Positions 1 to 10,838 of a DNA stretch of 64,000 nt are shown here, one piece after another. The DNA comes from Hydractinia symbiolongicarpus (lineage: Eukaryota > Cnidaria > Hydrozoa > Anthoathecata > Hydractiniidae). The position numbers were made by a program, and so were the translations under genes. Each line of letters begins with the position of its first letter. The first letter of the stretch is position 1. A model generated the notes under the pieces. That model searched no databases and was not told the origin of the DNA. It worked only from the letters and a program-made list of their open reading frames with translations. The stretch covers positions 13,454,001-13,518,000 of the forward strand of contig NC_079879.1 in assembly GCF_029227915.1 (NCBI RefSeq), given 5' to 3'.

Positions 1-780
1 CCGCAAAACTTTCAAAAATGGTCATTCGCGAAAGTTTATTCAGTACAAACTTTCTAAATAGTTGATTCTCGAAAGTTTATTCACTAACATTTAAAAAGAA
101 TTTGCTGATTTTAAAAGTTATTTCTTGACTCTCCCTCACTTGGCTCGCCCTCTTGATATAAAAAAGAGACAACATTGAAGCCTTTGCATGTTGATTAGAT
201 AATTGCCTTTTACAACTACATAACTTCAGCCGATGGTAAAGATATAATCATTAATGGATGGAAAGCCGCTGGAATATACGACGCCATTGTACTTGGATTA
301 AGTAAGCTACTGACGATAGATCCTTTCCTTGATATTGATCCCTCAGTCGATCAAGACCCTACCTTATTAGCTTTGAATATGGATGCCGTTTGCAGAATTA
401 TGAAGAGGAGCGGAATGCTTATAACCGAGTTACTGGCGAAGAAGACGATGACGACGATGCGTGGGAGCCGGAAGAAGACGAGTCTAGAAATGTGTTGATC
501 TGTTTTGTGTATTTGACGATGAACCCAATTTGTAAATAGAAGTTTTTACATACCATTAGAACAAAAATGACATTGTTAAAAACACTTTTTATAAAAACAT
601 AAAAAAAGGTCATAATCACGAACCGCGAAAGTTTATCACGCCAAAACTTTCTAATTTCAGATTTTGCGAAAGTTTATTTCGCAAAAATTTTTCAAGTTGT
701 AAATTTCCGAAAATTTATCCAAAAAATTTCTCGAGTTTTTGGACTCGCGAAAGTTTCTCCAAATAAAGTAGCTTTCAAAA
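1..780. repeat. Dispersed CGCGAAAGTTTATT-type subterminal repeats
   Basis: Several copies of a motif close to CGCGAAAGTTTATT, alternating with AAAACTTTC, lie at about 1-100 and again at about 620-760. They flank the coding relic at 199-539. Related motifs recur near 32,900-33,240 and 35,260-35,350. Such repeats on both sides of a transposase-like fragment suggest the subterminal region of a DNA transposon, but no clean terminal inverted repeat or target duplication is visible because the window starts inside the structure. Confidence 0.5.
199..539 (+). pseudogene. Transposase-like C-terminal relic (frameshifted)
   Basis: A coding-like stretch reads DIIINGWKAAGIYDAI followed by LLTIDPFLDID. 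After a shift of frame near 395 it continues through an acidic tail (GEEDDDDDAWEPEEDE) to a TAG stop at 537-539. An amphipathic GWKxAGI segment, an IDPF segment and an acidic tail resemble the C-terminus of pogo/Tigger-type DDE transposases, but no catalytic residue lies in this part and the family call is from memory. The frameshift makes it non-functional as it stands. It could also be an unrelated low-complexity acidic protein. Confidence 0.35.
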
Positions 781-3290
781 GACGCTTTTAACAAAAAACA
801 ACTCGCCAAATCCAACTTGGGTTAGCGTAACTCGCTAAGGAGTACTTGGTTCAATACTTTAGCAGTATGCGTACACAGTTCAAACCAAATACCTAATTGA
901 CCAACTTAGACCAATATCTTATTTGGGTCACAAGATATAGAAATCCTTCTATGCAAAATTGAACTTCTGAACAAATTCATTATATGTTTCAGTATTTCAG
1001 CTCCATGCCGACGTTCTAATAAGGTTGACCTAAAAAAGAAAAAGCATTCGAAAAATAACGAACAATAATACAATTGTAGCACAAACTGAGTTAACACCAG
1101 GTCATATTCAATCATTGTGTCTTTAAGACAGCATTTCAATGATTTGAAAAGGGCATTTATTCAAAAAAGACAAAACAATACTTCATGTGGTGCAAAGCGT
1201 AAATAAATCTTTATCAAGCTAAACATAAATATTTTATCATTTGCTTCTAGAAAGTGCAAACTTAATTAGTGCAAAATTGGGGTTTTCATGGGATATTTTA
1301 ACAGTATTTAAGCATGTAACTCAGTCAATTTAAGTTAGTGTCAATCTTAATATTTTGCGTAGCGTGAAAGTTCTTAGTGCAAATTGCCATTTTGGGGGTG
1401 GTTGTGCAAAATAGTTAATGTGATTCACACATAAGTTCCACTCGTTTTTATTCCACACGCTTTTATTCTAACAATTTTTTATACCTTTAACAAGTTTACG
1501 ATGGACATACTTTCTTTGACAAGGACGGGGGCTGGAAAAGTCCCCTGTTCACATGAATCAATATTTTTTGAAATTCTGGAGGTCAAAAAAATGTATTTTT
1601 CGTATAGTGAGTTTGTTCATATATACACAACATATTTATCCTTCATTTATTCTTTCATCCAATTCTAAAACCATCAGAACAGATAACGTATATGCGAGAC
1701 AGGTAAAGTACCCAACTAACGTCCACCCTAAAATCTCGAAAATTAATTAAACGCCCAGGGCATCAAATAAAGAGAATACGGTACTTGAATTCGTTGTATT
1801 ATGGTAGATATCAAAAAATAATTTTTGTGTTTAGTTCCTCTTTAAAGTTAGATATAAAAACCAGCATAGAGATACGGTACTATTTAATTCGCATTTTTTT
1901 AATTCGTAAGTTTTTATTAAGAAATGCGTATAGTTGCTTAACAATTAACAGTTTTGCAAAATTCATTTTAATTAATCTTTGAGCTGATACTTCTTATAAA
2001 CTCTTTGGTCATTCAAATTATAAAAAATGTTGAAAATCATGCCCGTTAGAATTCCAATTTTGTTTCAGTGGCTACGTCAAAACTTTAAGGGATTGATTTG
2101 ATTGATTTAAAACAAACCGCGATGTTCTGATGGTTACCGGTATTAAATATTAGCTTTAATCTTAATTAATTATCTCTACCTAATAATCTCGTCAATCTCG
2201 TCAAATATTCCGGGGATTGAGAATGGAAAATCTTGGCAAAGTTGTTGTTCATAAACTTACTTATTTTTTAGGAAATGAACGCACGCGTCTTAGGACTTAG
2301 GACACTTGCTGCCAAAATCAAAATAAGCTACACTTCAAAAATTAAAACATTCTTCAGCTGTGATTGCTGTCCAATGCTTCGTTAGCATGTCTTTACTATG
2401 TTTACTCCAGAAAAATTGGGCTTCAAGTTTAACTTAAAAAAAAGCCTGCGCGCAGCTTTTAGGCTGAACGGAAGTGCGCATTTATGAAACATAACCTGGT
2501 TTTAGTTACAATATTCCACTGATTGTGCGATTTTTTGATGATTATTGACTTATAGAAACATGCAAACAGAATTATTATTGTTTCAAGCAAATTGGTGAAC
2601 ACGTGCGTTAGATTTGGATTAAAAAGACAATTAAAAAATATCGTTCTTGTTTTTCTTAACGATTCAAAACGACAACACATTATATTTTACAACGATCAAA
2701 CAACTAGTACGTATTCTTTGTAACGTTTGCATCTGCAACAATAATTTCCAGCTGCAGCAGCAAATTGTCTAGTAAATAGTAGTTGAACTAAGTATATGCT
2801 TCGGCGAGACAAGGAGGTTTAAAGAGAAAAGGAGAAACAGCTCAGTAGTTTTATAGAAACTATATGTTGCCACTTGACAGGTTACTACATTGTTTACAAA
2901 TTCAATTATGTTGAAAAAAAAATTAAAATCTCGTGCCTAAATTAGAAAAGTAACCGATGTAAAATTTTCGCACTTAATGCATATTTTTTCTTTTTTACAG
3001 GTCCTCACCAAAATTGTTTAATTCTTCAATCCTATTCTACCCCCTCAATTAATTTTGGTAATCTATAGCTATATAACTTGAAACGTGAAAGTCATTTTTT
3101 TTGCCGGCGTTCTCCTTTTTTTAATGATGACTTTGCTCACTTTTTTCCGCAAAAATGTACATCCCACTTTAAATCTAGTAGTGAAAATGAAGTGAAAATA
3201 GAACGTTTTTGTTAGAAAAATTAATAAATAAATAAAATAGTTGTATACCCCTTGTGATATTGGTAAGCACAGGACCAGGGGCTATTATTT
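781..3290. other. No gene recognised (AT-rich)
   Basis: I see no coding exon, RNA gene or clear repeat here. Short open frames at 1553-1982 and 2459-2680 have composition expected of AT-rich noncoding DNA. Confidence 0.5.
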
Positions 3291-3300
3291 AATTCAAAAA

Positions 3301-4541
3301 TCTGTTGGACGCACATTTGATAGTTTAACAGCCTCAAAAAAAAACTACTAACTTCTTAAAAAATGTATTGCAACTCCGAAATTGTTACCATGGATAAAAC
3401 ACAAAAATATTATACAATACAATATTTAATTTGTTTCTAAGCTGGAAATAATGATAAGAGACAATCTGTTGGACGAACACGATAATATTTTGAAAAAGTA
3501 AAATGTGAGTTCTTTCTCAGATTTTATCGAATTTTAAGGAATACGGGTGGAAATCTGATTAATGAAAGAAACCTTAACATATAGACAGACTTTTCACCTA
3601 AAAGATTCATGGAACTTATGATATTAAAAAAAATATAGAATAATAGATATTTGCTAATAATTCTGTTGGACGCACAATGTTGGACGCACAAAAATACAAA
3701 AAAATCCAACCCGTGAAAAAGATAAAATTTTATAAAAAATAGTTGGGGACCACTGTGTTTTGCATTCCAGGAAAATTTTATTGAGCATAATTTAATACAG
3801 GTGTTTTTGTTTTTTAAAATAGACAATATGTGCGTCCCACAGATTTCCGGATAATTTAGAAAAACATCGTGGAAACAAAATTAAAGGAAAATAGGAAGCG
3901 CCAAAATGTCGAAACACTATATAAGTTGAAAAGTCAAATAACGTTATTTATTTAGCTAAGATTGAAATTTCTTTTTTGGTAGTGAATAGAGTGTGTACGC
4001 TCGACAGATTTTATATTGTTGAACATTGAGCTCGGAACACTACATTGAAAAGCATTGTTCTCCACAATACCAATTTTTACAAATTGGACATTGTATTCAC
4101 TTCACGCTATGAGTGTAACCCGCATGATTTCCATAAGAAAAAAATCATAGTTGCGTAGAATTGAGCTTTATAAAACACATAAAAACCAGTGAAAATCTGT
4201 CGGATGCACACTTGAGTTTTACCAGTCTGGAATCTTAATGAATTAAAAGAATCATTCAAAGTTTAGTTTTCTGAATTGACTACAATTAAGATTGATAGGT
4301 TAAATAAGTTATAGCAAGGCGTTTAATTTGCAAAAACATGGAACAACTTTTAAGGACCGGTATATTATGTTGAACGCACAATTTAATAACCTGGTGTCCC
4401 CAAAATAGTGGAAAATATATCTAGTCTACAAATTTTGTTATTGCTGGAAAGATATCGATCGCATTGGCACATATAAAAATTTAACATTATTTTAACATTA
4501 TTTAACGTTATTTAAGAAATTGTGCATGTGCGTCCAACAGA
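3301..4541. repeat. Eight phased copies of a 15-bp motif (TCTGTTGGACGCACA)
   Basis: Degenerate copies start at 3301 (+), 3465 (+), 3662 (+), 3829 (-), 3994 (-), 4196 (+), 4366 (+) and 4527 (-). An extra partial copy abuts the third at 3677-3690. The best copies read TCTGTTGGACGCACA; others differ at one to four positions. Spacings are 164, 197, 167, 165, 202, 170 and 161 bp. The sequence between the motifs is AT-rich and shows no obvious conservation. No coding sequence is recognised. The structure is unlike a simple tandem repeat because only the short motif is kept and its orientation switches. Confidence 0.8.
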
Positions 4542-4880
4542 TTGAGAAAGTATACTTTGAGGTGGATTAATGCAAATTTTACTCCTTTTCTTCAAAATTA
4601 ATGTTTTGAATTCAATTTTCATTGTTGTACATATGATTAAAGAGTGCTAAAAAGTCAATGAAGACTCTTATTTTGCATTTTTAGTTTTTTGCCTAGGTGT
4701 TGGCCAATTTAAAAATAGCCCCATCGGTCCTGAAAAAAATTGGCCTGTTTTCTTATAGAGAAGTCTACTTTAAATTTAAACCTTCTCTATACCAGATTTA
4801 AAGTGAAATAGTTGCATAGTTTAGAATAGTTCGAAAGATTTAAGGGCCTGATTTGACTTTGGGTGACTAGACTGAAAGAC

Positions 4881-4979
4881 TAAATGGCTTATATGCTGTT
4901 TAACCGGCGCTACACGAGAAAATAGCGCCTGAGAATGTTTTTTACGTAGCGCCTGGATAAAGCGTTTATAAGCCATTTA
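4881..4979. repeat. Small inverted repeat with internal AGCGCC motifs
   Basis: Arms TAAATGGCTTATA (4881-4893) and its exact reverse complement (4967-4979) enclose about 73 bp. The interior has repeated GGCGCT/AGCGCC boxes. It may be a tiny MITE or a cruciform-forming remnant. Confidence 0.6.
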
Positions 4980-5802
4980 ATACCTTGTAGCCTAATAAAA
5001 ACATAGGAATTGAAGAAATCTAATTCTGTTATGTAACGAAAACACTGGCATTTCGATAAAAAAAACATACAACAGGTTTATGTAGAATCCATGTCTTTTG
5101 ACAGCAGCAAACGTTCGACCAAACAACATTCATAGTTCTATTCAGAAAGTTCTAAGCAATTGTTGAAATTACTACGAGAAATAAACGAATCACACAAAAT
5201 TTGTTTCGATTGGAGAAAATTGATAGAGATTCGAGAGTAGTGGTGCTTAGAAGATTTATTCTATCCTTTGTAAAAGTCAACATGTAATTTGGTGAGTTTT
5301 ATTACCTGCTTGTGGCTTTTGATAGAGTCTATGTGTCCGTGGCCACTGTATCGCGCGACACTTCTGGAATTTAATCTAGCAGTTTCCTGTTTTTCCTACT
5401 TAATCATACTCAAAGATCGAATTGTAAAAAGTTTGAACTTGACTAGATTATATCCAGAATGTGTAAAAAATTCTATTGAAATTTCTATTGTTCAAGCGCT
5501 TCTATGAAACCCATTATTTTTTGTGAGTCTATGCCGAGGATGATAGAAGGTTCTGTTTAACTAAAAGAATTAATTCGGATGATGTTTAAATGAGCTTTTA
5601 TTGTGTTCATTGTTTCCCTGAGATATGATATAATTTGTTTATTGTAATTTTTTTGTATGTTATAGAACAGAGTGTTATATAAAAGTTTAATCAAAATTAA
5701 TGGTACTGCAGGAGGGTTATATTTTTCTTCAAAGTTAAAGGGGCTACAAAACGACTAAAGTAAAATTTCATTGATGTTATTATCCACCCTCGCTCATTCT
5801 TA

Positions 5803-6571
5803 AGGCCGGGCAAACGATTCCAACATTCCATCCAACACACATCCAACACCCATGTTGGATAAATGTTGGAATCGTTTGAACGAAAGTAAAACTTATAAAA
5901 GAAGAAAAAATGACGTCGAAAGAAGAAAAAAATAGTTGGATGAAGTTGGATGAAAGTTTGTTCGCCATCAAACTTTTTATCCAACTTTTGCCTCTTTTTT
6001 GCCTCGCTCGATTTTCCTGTTGGAATCGTTTGAACACTTTTCGTCCAACAGTCGAATGATGACGTCAATCGAAAGAAAATTGAACGTTTTTATTCGAAAA
6101 GTTCTCAAAGAAATTGTGTATAATAAATAAAGATGGTAAAAAAGCTGTGTATATATGTGATCGTCAATGTGACTCAAAACAATCTCAAAATCTTCCACGC
6201 TCATTCTAAACATCCGCTTGACCGACATTCGATCCTGCACTATCAACTCCTTGACCAAAATCTCATATATTCCAAACTGGCCTCTCATTTTGACCCACTC
6301 TCTTGTTTTACCCCTTCGAGGCTTTTCGTCATCAGAATCAGAGAATTCTGATAAAATAATCGGGAGGAGCATGTCTTCTGCCGCCGCCATGTTTAGTTTG
6401 AAATGAATGAGTAGAGTATGTGCTAATGAATGAATGATTGACATTGTTGGATAAAGCTAATGTTGGATGTTACGATTAAACGCTTTTAAGGGCATCCAAC
6501 ATTCATCCAACATTTGTCCAACAATTCATTTTTGATGTTGGATGGAATGTTGGAATCGTTTGCCCTGGCCT
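5803..6571. mobile_element. PIF/Harbinger-type non-autonomous element with TTA target duplication
   Basis: The element begins AGGCCGGGCAAACGATTCC and ends with the reverse complement of AGGCCAGGGCAAACGATTCC. The terminal inverted repeats match over about 35 bp apart from one indel. Immediate flanks are TTA on both sides (5800-5802 and 6572-6574), the 3-bp TWA-type duplication typical of PIF/Harbinger. The interior repeats the terminal sequence several times (ATGTTGGAATCGTTTGAAC-like) and contains the beginning of a Harbinger-like transposase on the minus strand. At 769 bp it is far too short to be autonomous, so it looks like an internal-deletion derivative. Confidence 0.85.
6145..6390 (-). 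pseudogene. N-terminal piece of PIF/Harbinger-like transposase
   Basis: From a Met at 6390 the minus strand encodes about 82 residues: an acidic patch (FSDSDDE), a basic run (KPRRGKTREW), then RGQFGIYEILVKEL and FRMSVEDFEIVLSHI. The last two blocks match the general pattern seen before the DDE_Tnp_4 domain of Harbinger transposases (R-x2-G-x-Y-x2-L-x2-EL and FRM-S-x2-FE-x-LL-x2-I). The reading then runs into noncoding sequence, and the catalytic domain is absent. A GT-like donor context may end the original exon near 6145. It sits inside the TIR element at 5803-6571 and explains that element's origin. Confidence 0.7.
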
Positions 6572-6574
6572 TTA

Positions 6575-7556
6575 TCAACAATGTGTAATAACCTGACAAA
6601 AAGAAAAAAATATTCCAACTTCTTTATGATTTGCTACATTTAAAAAATAAAAAACAAATACATTCGTGATTCGTAGCGGTGGAATCAAAAGCATGTTTTG
6701 ATAAGGAGTAAAAACAACACGGATTTCGTGTCAGCAACTAAAGTCAATTTTATAACCCCTAATTTAAATACAGAATCGGTGTTCGGTAACTATTGTTTTC
6801 ATCATAGAAACAAAACAGAATTTTAAGTTGCATCTTTAATTATGCGTTGTTCGTTGGCTAAGATGTACTATCATTTGTTTGCGTTTTTATATTTTGACAT
6901 TATTTATTTTACTATAGTTTCCAAAAACACCCTTCATTTTTAGCTATTTTTTTTATTTTCTTTAATCAACCTATTTTCTGCACAAACTAATTTTTGAAGA
7001 GTAAATTAAAAAACAAAAGAAAAATAATTTATATTTTGTGCAGAAATAGCATCGACAACTGTTTTACGCGGGAGATTGGAAAACAATGCATCAGCTTGCC
7101 GATGAGCAATGGACGATTTTTTTTAACCTTCTTGGTTACATTAAGCACGCTTCCCACTAGGCGCTAATCAGCGGTAACAATAGATTTTTTTGTGTTTTAG
7201 TGGAACGTTGTTTTTTACTGTAGCGCTAATTATACTATTTAGTACTGACGCTAGGTATCAAAGTCTTTTTATGTTCAGCGCCGTATATTGGATATAAGGG
7301 AGATACTGACAATTTTAATAATTGGGAATACTTTTTTAAACGTAAAAGTTGCAATGTTTTCAAATTCCGATGGTTTTTATGGTTTGTAGAAAGCTTGTTG
7401 TAAAAATTAGATTACTAACAAATAAAATATCGCAGGCGTTTCTTAACTACTAAAAATTTATTTATTTATTGTCATTTTTTTCTAAGATAATGAGAAAAAA
7501 CAGCACTGGTCGTCAAAATTTCAATTCTGTTATCAAATTTATGAAACATTATATTA
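6575..7556. other. No gene recognised
   Basis: AT-rich sequence without a recognisable exon, RNA gene or repeat structure. Confidence 0.4.
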
Positions 7557-7700
7557 CCGTAAATGATCGATTAAGCCCCCACTCCCGAATAACCCCGCCT
7601 CCCGAATAAGCCCCCTCCCCCAAAACCCATTTTGACAAATAAGCCCCCACTCCCGAATAAGCCCCCATAAGGGCTTATTTGAATTCACAGTAATTTTAAT
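7557..7700. repeat. Short MITE-like cluster of AATAAGCCCCC repeats
   Basis: Within about 140 bp, AATAAGCCCCC(A/T)C-type units occur about five times. The cluster ends with CATAAGGGCTTATTT in inverse orientation. CGTAAATGATCGATTAAGCC on the left roughly mirrors GGGCTTATTTGAATTCACAG on the right, giving an imperfect terminal inverted arrangement. The strongly strand-asymmetric C content stands out from the AT-rich surroundings. No coding content. Confidence 0.55.
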
Positions 7701-9350
7701 ATAGTTGACAGGGACTGAGGAAATACTACTATAAACAATTAATTAAATGGTATTTATTTCGCAGTTTGAGGTATTAATAACACTCATAGTTATAATATCC
7801 AATTCAAAGTTAGGGTGTTTTTCTTTTTTTCGACTTGTCAAACAATATATTTCCGAATATCTTGCTCCCTGTCAAGCAACATATTTTGCTGGAACAACAA
7901 GAAATTATAAGGTTATTGTTTATAAATACATTCATCTCGTAAGATTTCACCTCTCATAAAAATCGCAGCTATCGCCTTTGTCTTTTGTCGACAGTCAAAC
8001 ACTAACCATTAATAGATTTATATTTTTCAGTAGTATTGATCTTCCGGCCGGCATTTTTTTAGTAAATTACAAAAAAAATACTAAAATTACAGATTTACAG
8101 CCTGTATTTTGGCTTATACATTCAAATGACTTGAATTGATATTCACCCTAAAAAAGAGCTTGGTATCGTTTGTATTATGAAATTTTGATGAGCCTACATT
8201 TCTGAAATTTTTAATATATTATGTGGATAAAAGATTAAACCACGACCAAATTAAAAAAACTGGAAATTATTTTTAGGCCGTAGTAATAACCTAATTTGGT
8301 AATTTTATTTTAGCTAATAAAAAAGGTACTGTCACCTAAACATATCTTGTCTCCGTGTGACCTTCCTATATTTTTAGTATAAATTTGCAATTAAGTGCAT
8401 ATTGAGTATATGAGTGGTTTGATTGAATTGAATTGTGCAAGTAGCTTTACACCAAAATTAAAATTAACTTCAAGCTTTCCATAATGAGATTTTCTTACTT
8501 ATATTGTGAAAAATAGTTTTCAGTAAAAAAAAATTGTAAAAAGCAGTCAATTTTAAAACTATATGCAACTTACCGTGTACTCTCAAAAGGTACGCCAATC
8601 GTCGTAACAGAAAGGACAAAATACTGGCATACAATCTATGATTTATAACTTTTAACCGCGTAAACTTTTTAAAATGGAGGGCCACATGAAATGGAATTAA
8701 TTTTCTTTTCAGAAAGTTCTCCAATTCGTTAACATTGCGATAATAGCTTTTAGAAAATAACGAAAGATTGCCGGTAAATAATCATTTACCTGCATTTGAG
8801 AGATTTCAGTTAAATGGTATTCTATTAGAATAACACCAAACATAACGTACCTTTGAACTTTAACGTCTTGCATTGTCTCTTCCCTTCTGCAATAAAATTG
8901 AATATACAATTAAATTTGATTGCATGAAATTAAAAACGAACATTTAAATACGTGGAAGGAATTTTGGGGTACAACTTGAATGGAAGGGAGGAAATGAGGG
9001 TGAGTTAATAGGAAGGAGGGTGAAATTTCAAAGTTAGACAAAGATAGATATAGATAGACAACCCGTGAAGTTTTTTTATCAAACGCTCACTCCACAGAGG
9101 AGACATATCAATTTCACCTCTGATTTTTCATAATTAGCGAGAGTTAGAAAATATTTTATAATTGTTTCTACTCACTGATTGAATCAAAACAATGGATAAA
9201 AGTCTGGGTCACTTTCTACAGGGTCGCTCGTCCTTGCTGGTGGAAAGGTAAAAACATACCCTTCATTTGCTTCTATATTATCAATAAAAAGTTTTTGAAA
9301 TAAATTCTTGCGGTATGAAATACTTATATCGTATTCGGTCCGTTTGCTGA
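7701..9350. other. No gene recognised
   Basis: AT-rich; the short frames on both strands around 7747-7959 and 8470-8909 show no domain. Confidence 0.4.
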
Positions 9351-9359
9351 GGGTTTTTT

Positions 9360-9480
9360 TATTTATCTATTAGAAATTTCCATGCCAAAATTTTTAGAAC
9401 CCATAGCCATCTGAGCCTTAGATTTTGGCCATTACTCTAATCTACTTTTAAATTGATGAAATGTGTAACATATGTTTAGC
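9360..9480 (+). repeat. Diverged direct repeat, copy 1
   Basis: This stretch shares CATGCCAAA and TTGGCCATTACTC blocks, with similar sequence between them, with 12,500-12,620 in the same orientation. The two copies flank both the TIR element at 9695-10640 and the recombinase relic at 10,839-12,378. Confidence 0.45.
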
Positions 9481-9694
9481 CCTTAGTAGAATCGACTTAC
9501 CTTCAGTACTGGTGTCGCTAATTTCTTCACTCGCTAAGGAAAAAATTATTACTGTAAAATCTAAAACGGCCCTATATACTAACGCTAATACTTGTTATTA
9601 GCTAACTTAAACATTCTGCTTTTATCTTTGAAAGAATAGCAATTAAAGTACCAGGCTAAAAGTTGGATGGTTATAAAAGAACATGTATAATATA

Positions 9695-10640
9695 CAGTAG
9701 ACTCCCGGTTATTCGAAGCCTCAAGGGGGATAAGAAAAATTCGTTTTCCCGCCAGATTTTCAACTTAACCTTAATGGGATGGACTTTTCTTAAGTAATTG
9801 AGGCATTGTGGTTCAGTTGAGCGTGTAAACACAAAGAATTTTTACTTTTTGAAGAAAGAATAAATTTGAACAAATTGTTAACAGGTTTTAAAATATGAAA
9901 GTTATAAAGAAAATGTATCTAGTAAATACAAGGAGTTCAACTCTTAAAAAAATCTTTAATGCTACATTGTTTTTTACTATCGATGTAGTGTTTTTGACAT
10001 GTACGTGTTATCATGTTTAACTGCTTTCTGATTTCAAGACCATTCTCGTCAAACAAAGACCATCTTTCCAACAAACGACATAGACAAATATGCAGTGGCG
10101 GTCTGCAAAAAAGGAGATATTGTTGGTCATTTGCCTAAAGGAAAAACAGGAAAATTTGCCAAAACGATATTTTACTTTCTGAAGTCAGAGATGTTGCGTA
10201 CTTGCAAAGTAAAAGTGACAGGGAAAAGAACTAACTTTGGAGATGATAAGGGATTGAGGATCCCCTGTTTGCTTCAATTCTCTGGACCGAAGGAGAATAT
10301 TGAACTTTTGAAGAAATTGCTTGAAGAGTGTAAATAGCCATGAATATTGAAACCTGATTTTTTGAAGAAAAAAAGTGTTTTAATCGCAGAAAATCAATGT
10401 TCTCACTCGACGATCTCCCAATAAGAAAAATTCGAATAACTGAGGGTGACTTAGCCTATAATTGGCCCCAAGGGGAATAAAAATCACTTCGAATAACCGA
10501 ATTATTCGAATAACTGAAGTTCGAATAACCGAGAGTGTTTTTGCCTGAGTTGGGTAAGCAGATCCAAGGGGAACGCCATCTCACTTCGAATAACCGAATT
10601 ATTCGAATAAGTGCAGGTTCGAATAACCGGGAATCTACTG
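9695..10640. mobile_element. Pogo/Tc1-mariner-type TIR element carrying a HIRAN-like ORF
   Basis: The left end is CAGTAGACTCCCGGTTATTC and the right end is the reverse complement of CAGTAGATTCCCGGTTATTC; the 23-bp inverted repeats have one mismatch. Both ends are flanked by TA (9693-9694 and 10,641-10,642), the usual Tc1/mariner/pogo duplication. The right subterminal region contains several TTCGAATAACCGAATTATTC-like palindromes between 10,430 and 10,640. No transposase is present; the only substantial reading frame resembles a HIRAN domain. At 946 bp this looks non-autonomous. Confidence 0.85.
10032..10337 (+). CDS. HIRAN-like domain ORF inside a TIR transposon
   Basis: The frame is open from 10,032 to a TAG at 10,335-10,337, without a convincing ATG, so it may be a partial gene or a terminal exon. 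It reads NDIDKYAVAVCKKGDIVGHL, then a basic stretch, FYFLKS, VKVTGKRTNFGDDKGLRIPC and LLQFSGPKENIELLKKLLEE. The pattern N-x-x-D-x-x-A-V-A-V-x5-IVGH-L-P is characteristic of HIRAN domains, which in HLTF/Rad5-type proteins bind DNA ends. Here the domain stands alone. It lies wholly within the 9695-10640 element, so it is either transposon cargo or a captured host exon. No frameshift interrupts it, unlike most transposon genes in this window. Function is unknown; the domain call rests on pattern recognition. Confidence 0.6.
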   Translation, partial: FQDHSRQTKTIFPTNDIDKYAVAVCKKGDIVGHLPKGKTGKFAKTIFYFLKSEMLRTCKVKVTGKRTNFGDDKGLRIPCLLQFSGPKENIELLKKLLEECK

Positions 10641-10838
10641 TATCTTCATAGTACCACGTGGTGTTAAATCCCTGACTTTAAAATATAATGTAAACAGGAA
10701 TGTCTTATTTTATATAACACTTTTTTATATAAAGAAGTACAAAAATAGTGACAAAGTAATAAAGCAAGAAGAAGAAAAACTTACTGATATCGATGGTCTT
10801 TAAATGTTTGCCAACGGTTAAAATTTCAGTTAAAGTAG

